Positions 19,488-28,996 of a DNA stretch of 64,000 bases are shown piece after piece. Within the stretch, counting starts at the first letter, position 1. Each line of letters begins with the position of its first letter. This DNA comes from Candidatus Endomicrobiellum calonymphae. GTDB lineage: Bacteria > Elusimicrobiota > Endomicrobiia > Endomicrobiales > Endomicrobiaceae. The notes under the pieces are model-generated. The model was not told where the DNA came from, searched no databases, and saw only the letters and a program-made list of their open reading frames with translations. The translations under genes and the position numbers were made by a program. The stretch covers positions 1 to 64,000 of the forward strand of contig JAISYK010000006.1 in NCBI GenBank assembly GCA_031269945.1. The letters are read 5' to 3'.

Positions 19488-21272
19488 ATGGTGTGGCAAA
19501 AAGAAGATAAATTTTCTTATGAAATTTTTATTGAAAAACATAAGACGGTCTTTATATTTTTTGTGACGCTGTTTGTTTGTCTTTTTGTACGTCTTTTTTA
19601 TTTGCAAATTGTCAAAGGCGATAGGTATAGAAAAATTTCCGATCGACAGAGAATGCACAATACATATGAACGTGCGGCGAGAGGTATAATTTACTCTAAG
19701 GATAATAATACCGTACTTGTGGGTAATAAATTTGTCTTTATCGTTTTATTTTATCCTTTTAAACAAAGTCGTTTCCCATCAGATAAAAGCATAAAAGATC
19801 TGAATAAAATCCTGGGTAAAGATGTGAAGTTTATGATAGATATGAGTTATAAATGTGGCAAAATTATAAAGCTTGCAGATAATCTTACTTTAGAAGAAAT
19901 GTTTAAAATAAGGGAAAAGAAATTAAATTTGAATGGTATTTCAGTTTTGAAAAAATCGCGTAGGGTTTATTATTATCCAGAAGCCACAAGTCATATAACT
20001 GGCTATGCTGGTGAGATAGGGCCAAATGAAATTAAAAAATCACTAAAACATGACTATAAAATAGGTGATTATATTGGTAAAGCGGGAATTGAGAAAGTTT
20101 ATGATAAGTATCTGCGTGGAAAAGATGGTGGATGGCAGATTGAAATGAATGTGAGGGGGCGTCAGTTAAAGGGATATAAATATGTTCAACCAAAAATTGG
20201 TGCGAATGTATACTCGACAATAAACTTAAAATTGCAGAAAGTTGCCTACGAAGCATTAAGAAACAGTAGTACGGGCAGAGGAGCTGTAGTGGTGCTTGAT
20301 GTGAAAACAGGTGCCGTGAAGGCGTTAGTTTCATGTCCTGGATTTGATGCGAACAAAGTAGGCACCAGAGATTTTAATAAATATTTGAAAGATAAAAAAT
20401 TATCGCTTTTTAATAGGACTATTCAAGCTTTTTATCCTCCTGGATCTATATTTAAAATAATAACTTTTGTGGCGGCTGTAGAGCTGTTAAATATTAATCC
20501 TGAGAAAACTATTCAATGCGAAGGTAGTTTTAAGCTTGGCAATAGGAGGTATTCTTGCTGGTGTAAACAGGGGCATAATAAAATAAGTCTTTTTTCTGCA
20601 ATGGTGCACTCGTGTAATGTTTACTTCTATAAACTTGGCCTTAGAGTTGGAGCAGCTAATCTCAAAAAGTATGCGAGAAAATTTCATCTTGGACAAAAGA
20701 TGGAAATAGATTTGCCAAATGAAAAAAAAGGATTTATTCCCACTCCTGAATGGAAAAAAACAAAATTAAAAGCACGATGGCTTCATGGTGATACAGTTAT
20801 ATTTTCAATAGGACAGGGAGCACTTTGGGTGACGCCTCTTCAGATGGCGTGCATGATGTCTGCTGTTGCGAACAAAGGAATTTGTCACAAGCCTTATGTA
20901 GTCGATAAAATTGTAAGTTTAAGTGGAGACAAAATATACTCACATAAATTAAATTACGAAGAAAAAATAGATTTATCTGACGGGACTTGGGATTTGCTTC
21001 ACAAATCGCTTTTAGAAGTTGTCGAAAGCGGTACAGGAATTAGAAGTAAAATTCCCGGTATTAAAATTGCCGGGAAAACGGGGACAGCTCAAAATTTACA
21101 TGGATATGACCACGCTTGGTTTGTCTCTTATGCTCCTGCGGAGAATCCTGAAATAGCGATGGCGGTTATCATTGAAAATGGCGGTGGCGGCGGATACAAT
21201 GCCGTTCCAGTAGGTAAAAAAATTTATGAATCTTATTTTAATATGAAGTCTGAAGAGATTGTAAAGCGGTGA
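19488..21272 (+). CDS. mrdA: Penicillin-binding protein 2 (elongasome transpeptidase)
   Basis: This class B PBP cross-links peptidoglycan during elongation, working with RodA. From ATG 19488 the product is 594 residues (TTG 19470 is an alternative). One membrane helix lies near residues 19-39, then the PBP dimer domain. The transpeptidase domain has the active-site SxxK as GSIFK (about residue 318), SxN as SCN (about 374), and KTG in AGKTGTAQ (about 528). Its stop overlaps the start of rodA, so the pair is translationally coupled. Confidence 0.95.
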   Translation: MVWQKEDKFSYEIFIEKHKTVFIFFVTLFVCLFVRLFYLQIVKGDRYRKISDRQRMHNTYERAARGIIYSKDNNTVLVGNKFVFIVLFYPFKQSRFPSDKSIKDLNKILGKDVKFMIDMSYKCGKIIKLADNLTLEEMFKIREKKLNLNGISVLKKSRRVYYYPEATSHITGYAGEIGPNEIKKSLKHDYKIGDYIGKAGIEKVYDKYLRGKDGGWQIEMNVRGRQLKGYKYVQPKIGANVYSTINLKLQKVAYEALRNSSTGRGAVVVLDVKTGAVKALVSCPGFDANKVGTRDFNKYLKDKKLSLFNRTIQAFYPPGSIFKIITFVAAVELLNINPEKTIQCEGSFKLGNRRYSCWCKQGHNKISLFSAMVHSCNVYFYKLGLRVGAANLKKYARKFHLGQKMEIDLPNEKKGFIPTPEWKKTKLKARWLHGDTVIFSIGQGALWVTPLQMACMMSAVANKGICHKPYVVDKIVSLSGDKIYSHKLNYEEKIDLSDGTWDLLHKSLLEVVESGTGIRSKIPGIKIAGKTGTAQNLHGYDHAWFVSYAPAENPEIAMAVIIENGGGGGYNAVPVGKKIYESYFNMKSEEIVKR

Positions 21273-22615
21273 TTCAAATTAAAAATTTTTATCATCGTTT
21301 AGTTTCAATCATGGATTTTCAGCTTATTTTTTCAGTTATAGCTCTGGTCTTTATAAGTTTTGCTGCAATATATTCAGCAGGAAATAACTATGGCATGTCG
21401 TTTAAATATCTTTCAGTCCAGCTATTAGCTTTTAGTGTAGGATTTTTGGGATTTGTTCTCGTAGCAAGTTTTAATTATCAATATTATAAATATCTGGATA
21501 AAATTATTTATGTTTTGTCTTTTGTGCTTTTATTTTCTGTTTTGATCTTTGGTTCAGTAAAAAGAGGGACAAGAGGCTGGTTTGATTTTGGTTTTATTTC
21601 TTTTCAACCTGTTGAAATTGCAAAGGTAATGTTTATTTTGTCGCTTGCTTCTTTTATTGATAAAAAATCAAAAGAAACTGGTAAAGTTTCTTTTTTAATT
21701 TCTGTATTTTTGATGCTTGCAGGCCATATTATTCTTATAATGATGCAGCCTGATTTTTCTTCTACACTATCTTATTTCCCAGTAACTTTAATTCTTCTTT
21801 TTGTTATAGGAGTTAGACCTTTTTATCTGTTTTGCATAGTAATTTTTAGCGGTCTCGCTGTAGGGATACCATTTTTGGAGACATTTTTAAATATGCAATT
21901 ACAGTTTTTAAAGAGCAAAGTGTTTTTGACTAATTTTTCGATTTCTTTGAAAACTGGGTGGATATGTGTTTGTATTATTGGAATGATATTATTTTTAATA
22001 ATTTGTGGTTGGTGTTTTTTATGGGAATTGAAAATTAGAGTTGCGTTTATATATCCAATTATTCTATGTGCTTCAATATTACTTGGATATTTGTCTTCTT
22101 TTGTGGTAGAAAACTCCTTAAAAGATTATCAAAGAAAAAGATTTGTAGTATTTTTAAATCCGAGATTCGATCCACGAGGCTCTGGATATAATATAATACA
22201 GTCTAAAATAACCATAGGTTCAGGAAAGTTTATAGGAAAAGGGTTTAAAAAAGGAACTCAAACTCAGTTAGGTTTTTTGCCTGAACAGCATACGGACTTT
22301 ATTTTTTCGGTTATAGCTGAAGAAGGAGGATGGGTTGGTGCACAAATTACACTTTTCTTTTATTTCTTTTTTGTTTGGCGTGCTTTTGTGATAGCCAAAC
22401 ACGCTCGTGATAGGTACGGATCGCTCGTGGCGATAGGATTGACTAGTATGTTTATGTTTTGTATAATGTCCAACGTTGGTATGGTTATGGGTATGATGCC
22501 TGCTGTGGGTGTGCCATTGCCCTTTCTTTCTTATGGAGGCTCATCGATTTTTTCGTCATTGTGTGCTGTTGGTATTTTGTGTTCTATAAGTATGAGGAAG
22601 CATACTCACTGTTAG
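21269..22615 (+). CDS. rodA: Rod shape-determining protein RodA (SEDS glycosyltransferase)
   Basis: RodA polymerises lipid II into glycan strands and pairs with PBP2. The product is 448 residues, starting GTG 21269 inside the PBP2 stop. Typical SEDS motifs are present: RGTRGWFDFGFISFQPVEIAK near residue 95, MMQPDFSST near residue 160, and GVPLPFLSYGGSS near residue 412. It is longer than E. coli RodA (370), the surplus lying between residues 200 and 280, where extra membrane segments appear. The stop codon lies inside a terminator hairpin. Confidence 0.95.
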   Translation: MIQIKNFYHRLVSIMDFQLIFSVIALVFISFAAIYSAGNNYGMSFKYLSVQLLAFSVGFLGFVLVASFNYQYYKYLDKIIYVLSFVLLFSVLIFGSVKRGTRGWFDFGFISFQPVEIAKVMFILSLASFIDKKSKETGKVSFLISVFLMLAGHIILIMMQPDFSSTLSYFPVTLILLFVIGVRPFYLFCIVIFSGLAVGIPFLETFLNMQLQFLKSKVFLTNFSISLKTGWICVCIIGMILFLIICGWCFLWELKIRVAFIYPIILCASILLGYLSSFVVENSLKDYQRKRFVVFLNPRFDPRGSGYNIIQSKITIGSGKFIGKGFKKGTQTQLGFLPEQHTDFIFSVIAEEGGWVGAQITLFFYFFFVWRAFVIAKHARDRYGSLVAIGLTSMFMFCIMSNVGMVMGMMPAVGVPLPFLSYGGSSIFSSLCAVGILCSISMRKHTHC

Positions 22616-22626
22616 TATGCTTTTTT
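22600..22626 (+). terminator. Rho-independent terminator after rodA
   Basis: GCATACT at 22600-22606 pairs perfectly with AGTATGC at 22614-22620 around a seven-base loop, followed by six T. The rodA stop codon TAG (22613-22615) forms part of the loop and stem. It would end the mreBCD-PBP2-rodA transcript. Confidence 0.85.
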
Positions 22627-22815
22627 AAATTAATTTGGGATGGGTTTAAAAGTTTTTGAAATTGTTTGATGGAGTGCGGTGTAGTAAGAATTGTTTTAGA
22701 TAAGTTAGAATGGGGGGTAATAGGTGGTGGTGTTATGATGGGTTTGCGAAAGTATGTTTGAAGGTATGGGATCATGTAAAAAAGGTTGTTGATTATAGAA
22801 CAAGGAGAAGTGAAT

Positions 22816-22998
22816 ATGAAAAAGTTTGTGTTGTTGGCGATGTTTATGGCAATGTTTAGTTTATCGTTGTCGGCTTGTGGAGGTGAAAAGAAAAAGGTGG
22901 AAGTTCCTGATGAATCTGCTACTGCGGAGCAAGAAGCGGATGTGTCGTCGCAAGATGGAGCATCTCAGTCCTCTGAAGCAGTTTCCTCTGAAACATAA
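22816..22998 (+). CDS. Small lipoprotein, 60 residues, function unknown
   Basis: From ATG 22816, with AAGGAG nine bases upstream, the product is MKKFVLLAMFMAMFSLSLSAC followed by GGEKKK. The first 18 residues form a signal peptide and LSAC is a lipobox, so Cys 21 would be lipidated. The rest (about 40 residues) is acidic and rich in Ser, Glu, Ala and Gln, without predicted fold; it is probably disordered. It sits alone between two terminators. The strong binding site and clean signal favour a real gene. The family is not recognised; a small membrane anchor or spacer protein is possible. Confidence 0.7.
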   Translation: MKKFVLLAMFMAMFSLSLSACGGEKKKVEVPDESATAEQEADVSSQDGASQSSEAVSSET

Positions 22999-23509
22999 GC
23001 TTGGTGCAACAACAAGGTGAAAGGATGTAATATTCCACAGTTGTGGGTAGGTCGTTTAGTTTATGGTGTGGGTTCTTTGTTTCTTTTGAAATTGAGAGAT
23101 GACAGGAAACAACAGTCCTTGCTGGATATGATGGTGGGATTGTTGTTTTTGTCTATCGTGGGTTGGGAGGCATAATACGGTGGTGTGTGGTGCTATAAGA
23201 TGTAGTGCTAATTTAGTTGAGTTTTCAAAGTTGACGGCATGAGTGGAGAGTCAGTTCTTTTTTTTTTTGCTTTTGTGTCAGTGTAATGTTCTTCTTACAT
23301 TCTATGAGTTCGGTTTAGATTATTTTGGTTTTTTCTTGCAGTTGTATGGTTTTGTTATATTTAAGAACTTGCAACTATAAAACTCCTGATTGATTGACAT
23401 GAAAATATTGGTTGTGCAGTGGGGTTGGTTTATAGGTGCAGTTCGTACATAATACGATTTGGAATTATGCCTGTTGTAGCTTAGTTTAATTTGAGAAGTG
23501 GAATTAATT
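22999..23509. other. Gene-free interval before argF
   Basis: No coding frame of note can be read in these 511 bases. They contain the hairpin described at 23107-23150 and a run of eleven T near 23259. The DNA just before argF is locally rich in stop codons in all forward frames. It may be the eroded remains of a gene, but nothing identifiable is left. Confidence 0.5.
23107..23150 (+). terminator. Probable terminator after the small lipoprotein gene
   Basis: AAACAACAGTCC (23107-23118) pairs with GGATTGTTGTTT (23137-23148) over twelve positions, one of them a G-T pair, around an 18-base loop. Five T's close it. The large loop lowers certainty. The only gene it could serve is the lipoprotein gene ending at 22998. 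Confidence 0.5.
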
Positions 23510-24436
23510 ATGTCAAAAAGAGATTTGTTATCAATCTATGATTTAAGGTCAGAAGAAATAGGTGATTTATTAGGAAAAGCTTTTAAACTTAAAAGTGAAA
23601 GGAAGTATTTAGATATTTTTAAAGGCAAAGCGTTAGGTATGATATTTGAAAAACCTTCGACGCGAACTAGAGTTTCTTTCTCTACGGCAATAATGCAATT
23701 AGGTGGTCTGGCTATTTCGCTTGAGCCAGAAAATCTTCAGCGAAGAAGAGGAGAGTCTATACATGATACTGCTGTGGTTTTGTCTAGCTATTTGAGCGGC
23801 CTTGTCATAAGAACTTTTAAACATTGTGATACAGAAGAATTTGCAAAGTGTTCCACAATTCCAGTTATAAACGCCCTTTCAGATAGAGAGCATCCTTGCC
23901 AAAGTTTAGCCGATATTATGACTATTATGGAACTTCATAAGGTGAAAACGACTGAACGTCTAAAAGAAGAGATTAAAATTGTTTATATAGGCGATGGCAA
24001 CAATGTCGCAAATTCGTTGCTTGCTATTTCTGCTGTTTTAGGGCTCAGTTTTACTCTTATATCTCCTCAGAAGTATTTGCCTAAAAAAGATATGTTAGAT
24101 AGAGCTTTTAAATACGCTTCATCGAGTGGGGCGGAAATTAAAATTACAAGTGATGTTAATGAAGTAAAAAATGCGGATGTAGTATATACTGACGTATGGA
24201 TCTCAATGGGTTACGAAAGTGAAAAAGAAGATAGAAGAAAGGTTTTCATGCCTTACCAAGTGAATGAAGAGTTATTGAAAAAAGCTTCTGCGAGATGTAT
24301 TGTCCTTCATTGTCTTCCAGCAGTTAGAGGGAATGAACTTACTGCAGAGGTTATGGATAAATATGGGTATTCAATATTTACGCAATCCGAAAATAGACTT
24401 CATAGTCAAAAAGCTGTTTTGATGCACTTTTTATAA
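23510..24436 (+). CDS. argF: Ornithine carbamoyltransferase
   Basis: The enzyme makes citrulline from ornithine and carbamoyl phosphate, a step of arginine synthesis. From ATG 23510 the product is 308 residues (an upstream GTG at 23498 is less likely). Carbamoyl-phosphate-binding KPSTRTRVSF lies near residue 49, HPCQSLADIM near residue 129 and the catalytic HCLPAVRG near residue 265. No other arginine gene is in the window, so whether it serves synthesis or the reverse catabolic reaction cannot be told. A spacer of only 31 bases separates it from the convergent gene that follows. Confidence 0.95.
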   Translation: MSKRDLLSIYDLRSEEIGDLLGKAFKLKSERKYLDIFKGKALGMIFEKPSTRTRVSFSTAIMQLGGLAISLEPENLQRRRGESIHDTAVVLSSYLSGLVIRTFKHCDTEEFAKCSTIPVINALSDREHPCQSLADIMTIMELHKVKTTERLKEEIKIVYIGDGNNVANSLLAISAVLGLSFTLISPQKYLPKKDMLDRAFKYASSSGAEIKITSDVNEVKNADVVYTDVWISMGYESEKEDRRKVFMPYQVNEELLKKASARCIVLHCLPAVRGNELTAEVMDKYGYSIFTQSENRLHSQKAVLMHFL

Positions 24437-24467
24437 AATATTAAGAAGTTGCAGGCTATTCCATGAT

Positions 24468-25112
24468 TCATAAATCCAGTCGAGGGCGAGTTAACTCTTC
24501 GTTTACTATTCTTATTTTGCAATTCTTAAGAATATTTGAGTACCAGTCGTCTAGGATAAGGTGTGCTTTTTTTCTTGCGAGATTGTTTTTCATCGCTGGA
24601 AAGTTTTGTTTGGGAGAGTTTGTAAGCTCGTAGTTCCATAATTTTATGGAATTTAATATTATGATTTTTAGCTTGTCTTTGCAAATTTGTTTTCTGGTAA
24701 AGACTTCGTATTCTTTGGGAGTCAGTTGTATGTATTTTAAGAATGAGTGATATTTTTGCTTATCAAAAATATTGTTATTTTTAAATATTTCTGAGTTATG
24801 CAAATAGGTTTTCAGTTCTTTATCAGTGACTATAATACCGTAGGATTTCGACTGTTGGTAAAAGATTTCGTTCTCTACTAATAAGTTAATTGCTCTAGTT
24901 TGTATTTCGTTTAAATCTTTTTCTGTTAGTTTTTTGTTTGTTTCTGTTTTTATAGATTTTGTAATCGAGTTGAGAATTTTTAGAGGTATCTTTACACCAT
25001 TTACTTTGGCGACATAGTTCTTAGGATAAAATAAGTTAGGTAAAAAGCTGCTTATAAAAGCGGCTATTGTTATAACAAAAATTATGTTCTTATGTTTTCT
25101 TAGAAAGTTCAT
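24468..25112 (-). CDS. SurA/PpiD-type N-terminal domain protein, no isomerase domain
   Basis: The product is 214 residues from ATG 25112, with AAAGGA upstream (ATG 25115 is too close to it). It has a basic N-terminus, one membrane helix near residues 9-28, then VAKVNGVKIPLKIL and AINLLVENEIFYQQSKSYGI, the pattern of the SurA_N/PpiD chaperone domain. Such proteins are membrane-anchored periplasmic chaperones. The parvulin isomerase domain that normally follows is absent: the chain ends about 30 residues after the helical domain. It may be a reduced chaperone or a truncated gene. It points away from the tRNA gene and converges on argF. Confidence 0.7.
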   Translation of the reverse strand: MNFLRKHKNIIFVITIAAFISSFLPNLFYPKNYVAKVNGVKIPLKILNSITKSIKTETNKKLTEKDLNEIQTRAINLLVENEIFYQQSKSYGIIVTDKELKTYLHNSEIFKNNNIFDKQKYHSFLKYIQLTPKEYEVFTRKQICKDKLKIIILNSIKLWNYELTNSPKQNFPAMKNNLARKKAHLILDDWYSNILKNCKIRIVNEELTRPRLDL

Positions 25113-25265
25113 CATTCCTTTTGTATTTGGCTCTCAATAAATTATATTTATATTGTGAAAGTTAGCCGAGTTCGTACAAGTTTTTAATATCATAGTCAGG
25201 AAAACTGCACGTCGATTTTGTTTGGTGGCATTGTAAGCTTTCTCAGGCAATTATAGCACAAAAAT

Positions 25266-25338
25266 GCCGATGTAGCTCAGCTGGTAGAGCAGCGGTTTTG
25301 TAAACCGCAGGTCGTAGGTTCAAATCCTATCGTCGGCT
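25266..25338 (+). tRNA. tRNA-Thr (anticodon TGT)
   Basis: All four stems fold. The acceptor GCCGATG pairs with CGTCGGC, the D-arm is GCTC-AGCTGGTAGA-GC, the anticodon arm GCGGT-TTTGTAA-ACCGC places TGT as anticodon (reads ACA), and the T-arm is GTAGG-TTCAAAT-CCTAT. The discriminator is T and no CCA is encoded, so CCA must be added by the nucleotidyltransferase. Confidence 0.97.
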
Positions 25339-25481
25339 GTTTAATTATTTAATTGTAGTATTTGTTAAATGCATAGATAATTAAGGATTTTCTATTATTA
25401 ATTTTAAAACTAAGTTTTTAGGTGTATGATGAAATGCCTTTGCGATATTAAAACGGGAAATTAGAATTTCTAAATATTGGA

Positions 25482-25943
25482 ATGAAAAAAAGAACTCTAT
25501 CGTCAAATAAGAAAGCTTATTATAATTATGAAATTTTTGAAAAACTGGAAGCTGGTGTTGTGTTGTATGGGTATGAAGTTAAATCTTTGAAACAGTTTAA
25601 AGTAAGTCTTGTCGACAGCATTGTAAAGTTTTCTAATGGTGAGGCATTTGTTGAAAATATGTTTATAGCTCCTTACGAGCGTATATCTACCCATATTTCT
25701 GATTACGATTCTAAAAGAAAAAGGAAACTTTTAATGCATAAATCTGAGATGATCAAAATTTATGGGAGAGTTAGAGAAAAAGGATTTACGGCTATACCTT
25801 TGGAGATTTATATTGGCGTTAGAGGTAAGATTAAAATTCTCATAGGACTTGCGAGAGGTAAAAATATACACGATAAAAGGGAAGCCATAAAGAAGAGAGA
25901 TATTGCCAGAGAAATAGCTAGAGGATATTATATTGATACATGA
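25482..25943 (+). CDS. smpB: SsrA-binding protein SmpB
   Basis: SmpB delivers tmRNA to stalled ribosomes. The product is 153 residues, with the OB-barrel motifs NKKAYYNYEIFEKLEAGVVL and GYEVKSLKQFKVSL, then EMIKIYGRVREKGFTAIPLE, and a basic C-terminal tail KRDIAREIARG. No tmRNA gene was seen nearby. It overlaps the helicase-nuclease gene by four bases (ATGA). Confidence 0.96.
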   Translation: MKKRTLSSNKKAYYNYEIFEKLEAGVVLYGYEVKSLKQFKVSLVDSIVKFSNGEAFVENMFIAPYERISTHISDYDSKRKRKLLMHKSEMIKIYGRVREKGFTAIPLEIYIGVRGKIKILIGLARGKNIHDKREAIKKRDIAREIARGYYIDT

Positions 25944-28900
25944 ATAAGTCTCAAATAATTTCTGTTCAGGCATCCGCAGGATCTGGTAAAACTTATAGCC
26001 TTGCGAATAGGTATCTTTGTCTTTTACTTGGCAGTGATGAAAATATTGGAATAAAAAATATAATAGCCGTAACTTTTACTAATAAAGCGGTTGTTGAGAT
26101 GAAGTACAGAGTTATAAGTTATCTAAAAAAAGCGGCTTTATGTTTAAATACAGGTGTTTTTTTTGATAACTTAAAGCTTACAAAGGCTAAGTTGGCGGAA
26201 AAAAGCGGTGTTATTTTAAAAGATATATTTGAATCTTACGATAATTTTAACATAAGTACTATAGATAGTTTTAAAAATCATATCTTGAAGTCTTGTGCTA
26301 TGAATGTTGATATTTCTCCAAATTTTACTATAGAGAAAGATTACTCAGATAGTCTTTTATTTTCTTTAGAAATTTTTTTTCAAAAAACTCAAATCTCAGA
26401 GGATTTAAAAGGTGTTGTATTAGAATATTTATCGCAATATTTGGCAAAAAATTTAGACTGGTTTCCCAAGGATAATATATATAGTGAAATTAAAAAAGTA
26501 TTTGAAAAATCTGGGAATATTGGAAAAGATATTCTATACGATAAGAAAATTTCTTTAAAAAAAGAGATGTCTTTGAGAAGCAAGGTAATTATTAGTAAAG
26601 TAAAAGAGCTTGCCAATCTTGTATCAAATCTTCAAATAAAAAAAAGCTATTTAGTTGCTATTGAAAAAGTTTTAAATTCTGGTCAGAAAATTTTTTTTTC
26701 AATGAATATTCCAGAAAAATTTTCGTATAAGATTATCGAGTACAAAAAAAATGCTGAGGTTAGCTCTGAGGTGAATTTGATTTGGGAAGATGTAAGTAAC
26801 GAAATTGAATCTTTGTGTGATTTTTATATGGAAAGCTATTACAATATTTATTCTGATATATATTCGAAAGTTTTATTTGAGTTTGATAAACGAGCTAAGA
26901 GAGAAGGTATCGTGTTTTTAAATGAAATTAATAAAAAAACAGTTGACTTTTTTAAAAAAAATGATGCTGTTATGCCTGAGGTGTACTACAGATTATCTGG
27001 GAAATATAAACATTTTTTAATTGATGAATTTCAAGATATAAATCTTGTACAGTGGTTGGGGATTAGGAGATTTTTAGAAGAGAGTCTATCTGAAGGAGGA
27101 ACATTTTTTTACGTCGGCGACGTAAAACAAGCAATATATTCTTTCAGAGGTGGAAATCCTGAAATTTTTAATATGATGTCTAAAGAATTCTCTGTTTTTG
27201 ATATTGATAAAAAATATTTAAAACAAAATTTTAGAAGCTGTAAGGCAATAGTAGATTTTAACAATGATATTTTTTCAAGGAAAAATATTGAGAGATTTTT
27301 AAATGAAATTTATAAAGATAAATATTTTGAGTGCGATTTTTCGAGATTCATTGAAACTTATTCTTTTTCTAAGCAAGATGTGACTAAGAAACATGACTAT
27401 GGTCACGTTGAAATACATATAGTAGATAAAACGTGCGAAAATGCTAAAGAAGAAATAAAGCGAAAATTTGTGAAATGTATTCTTCACTGTTTGGAAAGAT
27501 TTAATGCTCAAAACATAACTGTCTTATGTAGGACACATTGTGAAATTCTTTCTGTGAGCTCATGGCTTTTTGAGAACAGAATCGAGGTTGAGTCTCAGCA
27601 GACGTTGATCATAAAAAATAATGAATGTATAAAGCAAATTGTATCGTTGCTTATGTTTATTGGGTCCCCTCTGGATGTTCTATCGTTTTCTTCTTTTATC
27701 ATCGGAGATATTTTCAGTAAAATCTCAGGCTTTGGTAATTATGAATTTGAAAAGTTTATTTTTAAATACAACAAACAAAATAGAACTGAGACTTTTTACA
27801 AGATTTTTAGAGATGAATATGAGGGTTTATGGGATGAGTATTTTGAAAGTTTTTTTGTTCAGGCAGGATTCATCCCTGTTTATGAATTAACGATTGCGAT
27901 ACTTTCAAAATTTAAAATTGTTGAGAATTTTCCTGAAAGTAAAGCCTTTGTGATGTGTTTTCTAGAACTTATTAAAGATTTTGAAATGCAAGACTCTGGG
28001 ATTAAAAATTTTTTGGAGTATTTTGACAGCTTAAAAAATGATAGTGAGTCCTTATACATAAAAAGTGCTTTTGGGAATGGCGTAAAAGTTATGACGATAC
28101 ATAAGGCTAAAGGACTCCAATTCCCTGTGGTAATAATACCTTTTCTCAGTCTTTCTGATAAATCTTTAGAAAAACCTTACTTTGATGATTCTGGTGAAAA
28201 AATAAAGTTGTTGAATGTATCGAAAAATATTGTGAAATTTTCAAAGAAAGCTAGGGAAATATATGGAAAAGAGAAAATAAATTTATTGTTGTCAGAACTC
28301 AATGTGCTTTACGTTTCAATGACAAGGGCTGAGTATGAATTTTATGCTATAGTTCCTTTTAAGTCTGGGTCTTCAAATAATATGGTCCCGACGCTTCTTG
28401 GAAATAAGGATCTTGTTGTAGGCGATAAACAAATATATAATCTGGAAGACATTGAAGAAAATAAAATTATTTTAGACGTTTTTTCGAGTGACTATAAAGA
28501 TATGCAAAAATATTTTAAAAATGCGAGTAAAACTAGATTTGAGATAGGGAACGTAAAGGAAAAAGGTTCAATTATACATTACGCTTTATCAAAAATAATA
28601 TCGCTAAAAAATAGGAATATAGATAATAGCGTTAACCGTGTTCTTAGATTTACACGAAGAAAATTTCCTTTTGATGATGTTGAGTTTGTAAGAGAAAAAA
28701 TTTATAGATTGTTTGCATCAAAAGAAATTTTAAATCTGTTTATGCATGATAGCGACATTATTTATAATGAGAAGGAAATTGTGGATGTCAATGGAGAAGT
28801 TTTTAGAATTGATAAGTTAATAGTAGATAATAACGAGGTTACAATAGTAGATTTTAAAAGCTCAAGCTATGCCAAAAAGAGCAATGAAAAGCAACTACAA

Positions 28901-28996
28901 GGATATATCAATCTTATTTCTGAAATTTATCCCGATAAGAAAATATCGGCTTATATTGTAGATATTGAAAAAATAGCAACTGTAAAATATAACTGA
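25940..28996 (+). CDS. addA: AddA/RecB-like UvrD-family helicase-nuclease
   Basis: This enzyme would unwind and trim double-strand DNA ends for recombination. The product is 1018 residues, shorter than B. subtilis AddA (about 1230). The helicase core shows Walker A ASAGSGKT (residues 11-18), AVTFTNKAVVEMKYR (Ia), LIDEFQD (about 360), VGDVKQAIYSFRGG (about 393), TIHKAKGLQFPVVIIP (about 718) and NVLYVSMTRAE (about 788). The C-terminal RecB-type nuclease has IVDFKSS at 969 and QLQGY after it. It starts inside smpB. Its expected partner addB lies 1.27 kb downstream rather than adjacent. Confidence 0.9.
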   Translation: MNKSQIISVQASAGSGKTYSLANRYLCLLLGSDENIGIKNIIAVTFTNKAVVEMKYRVISYLKKAALCLNTGVFFDNLKLTKAKLAEKSGVILKDIFESYDNFNISTIDSFKNHILKSCAMNVDISPNFTIEKDYSDSLLFSLEIFFQKTQISEDLKGVVLEYLSQYLAKNLDWFPKDNIYSEIKKVFEKSGNIGKDILYDKKISLKKEMSLRSKVIISKVKELANLVSNLQIKKSYLVAIEKVLNSGQKIFFSMNIPEKFSYKIIEYKKNAEVSSEVNLIWEDVSNEIESLCDFYMESYYNIYSDIYSKVLFEFDKRAKREGIVFLNEINKKTVDFFKKNDAVMPEVYYRLSGKYKHFLIDEFQDINLVQWLGIRRFLEESLSEGGTFFYVGDVKQAIYSFRGGNPEIFNMMSKEFSVFDIDKKYLKQNFRSCKAIVDFNNDIFSRKNIERFLNEIYKDKYFECDFSRFIETYSFSKQDVTKKHDYGHVEIHIVDKTCENAKEEIKRKFVKCILHCLERFNAQNITVLCRTHCEILSVSSWLFENRIEVESQQTLIIKNNECIKQIVSLLMFIGSPLDVLSFSSFIIGDIFSKISGFGNYEFEKFIFKYNKQNRTETFYKIFRDEYEGLWDEYFESFFVQAGFIPVYELTIAILSKFKIVENFPESKAFVMCFLELIKDFEMQDSGIKNFLEYFDSLKNDSESLYIKSAFGNGVKVMTIHKAKGLQFPVVIIPFLSLSDKSLEKPYFDDSGEKIKLLNVSKNIVKFSKKAREIYGKEKINLLLSELNVLYVSMTRAEYEFYAIVPFKSGSSNNMVPTLLGNKDLVVGDKQIYNLEDIEENKIILDVFSSDYKDMQKYFKNASKTRFEIGNVKEKGSIIHYALSKIISLKNRNIDNSVNRVLRFTRRKFPFDDVEFVREKIYRLFASKEILNLFMHDSDIIYNEKEIVDVNGEVFRIDKLIVDNNEVTIVDFKSSSYAKKSNEKQLQGYINLISEIYPDKKISAYIVDIEKIATVKYN

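Noticed and set aside
25339-25481. tmRNA gene close to smpB
   Set aside because: I looked for a tRNA-like end and a tag-coding frame around smpB and found none.
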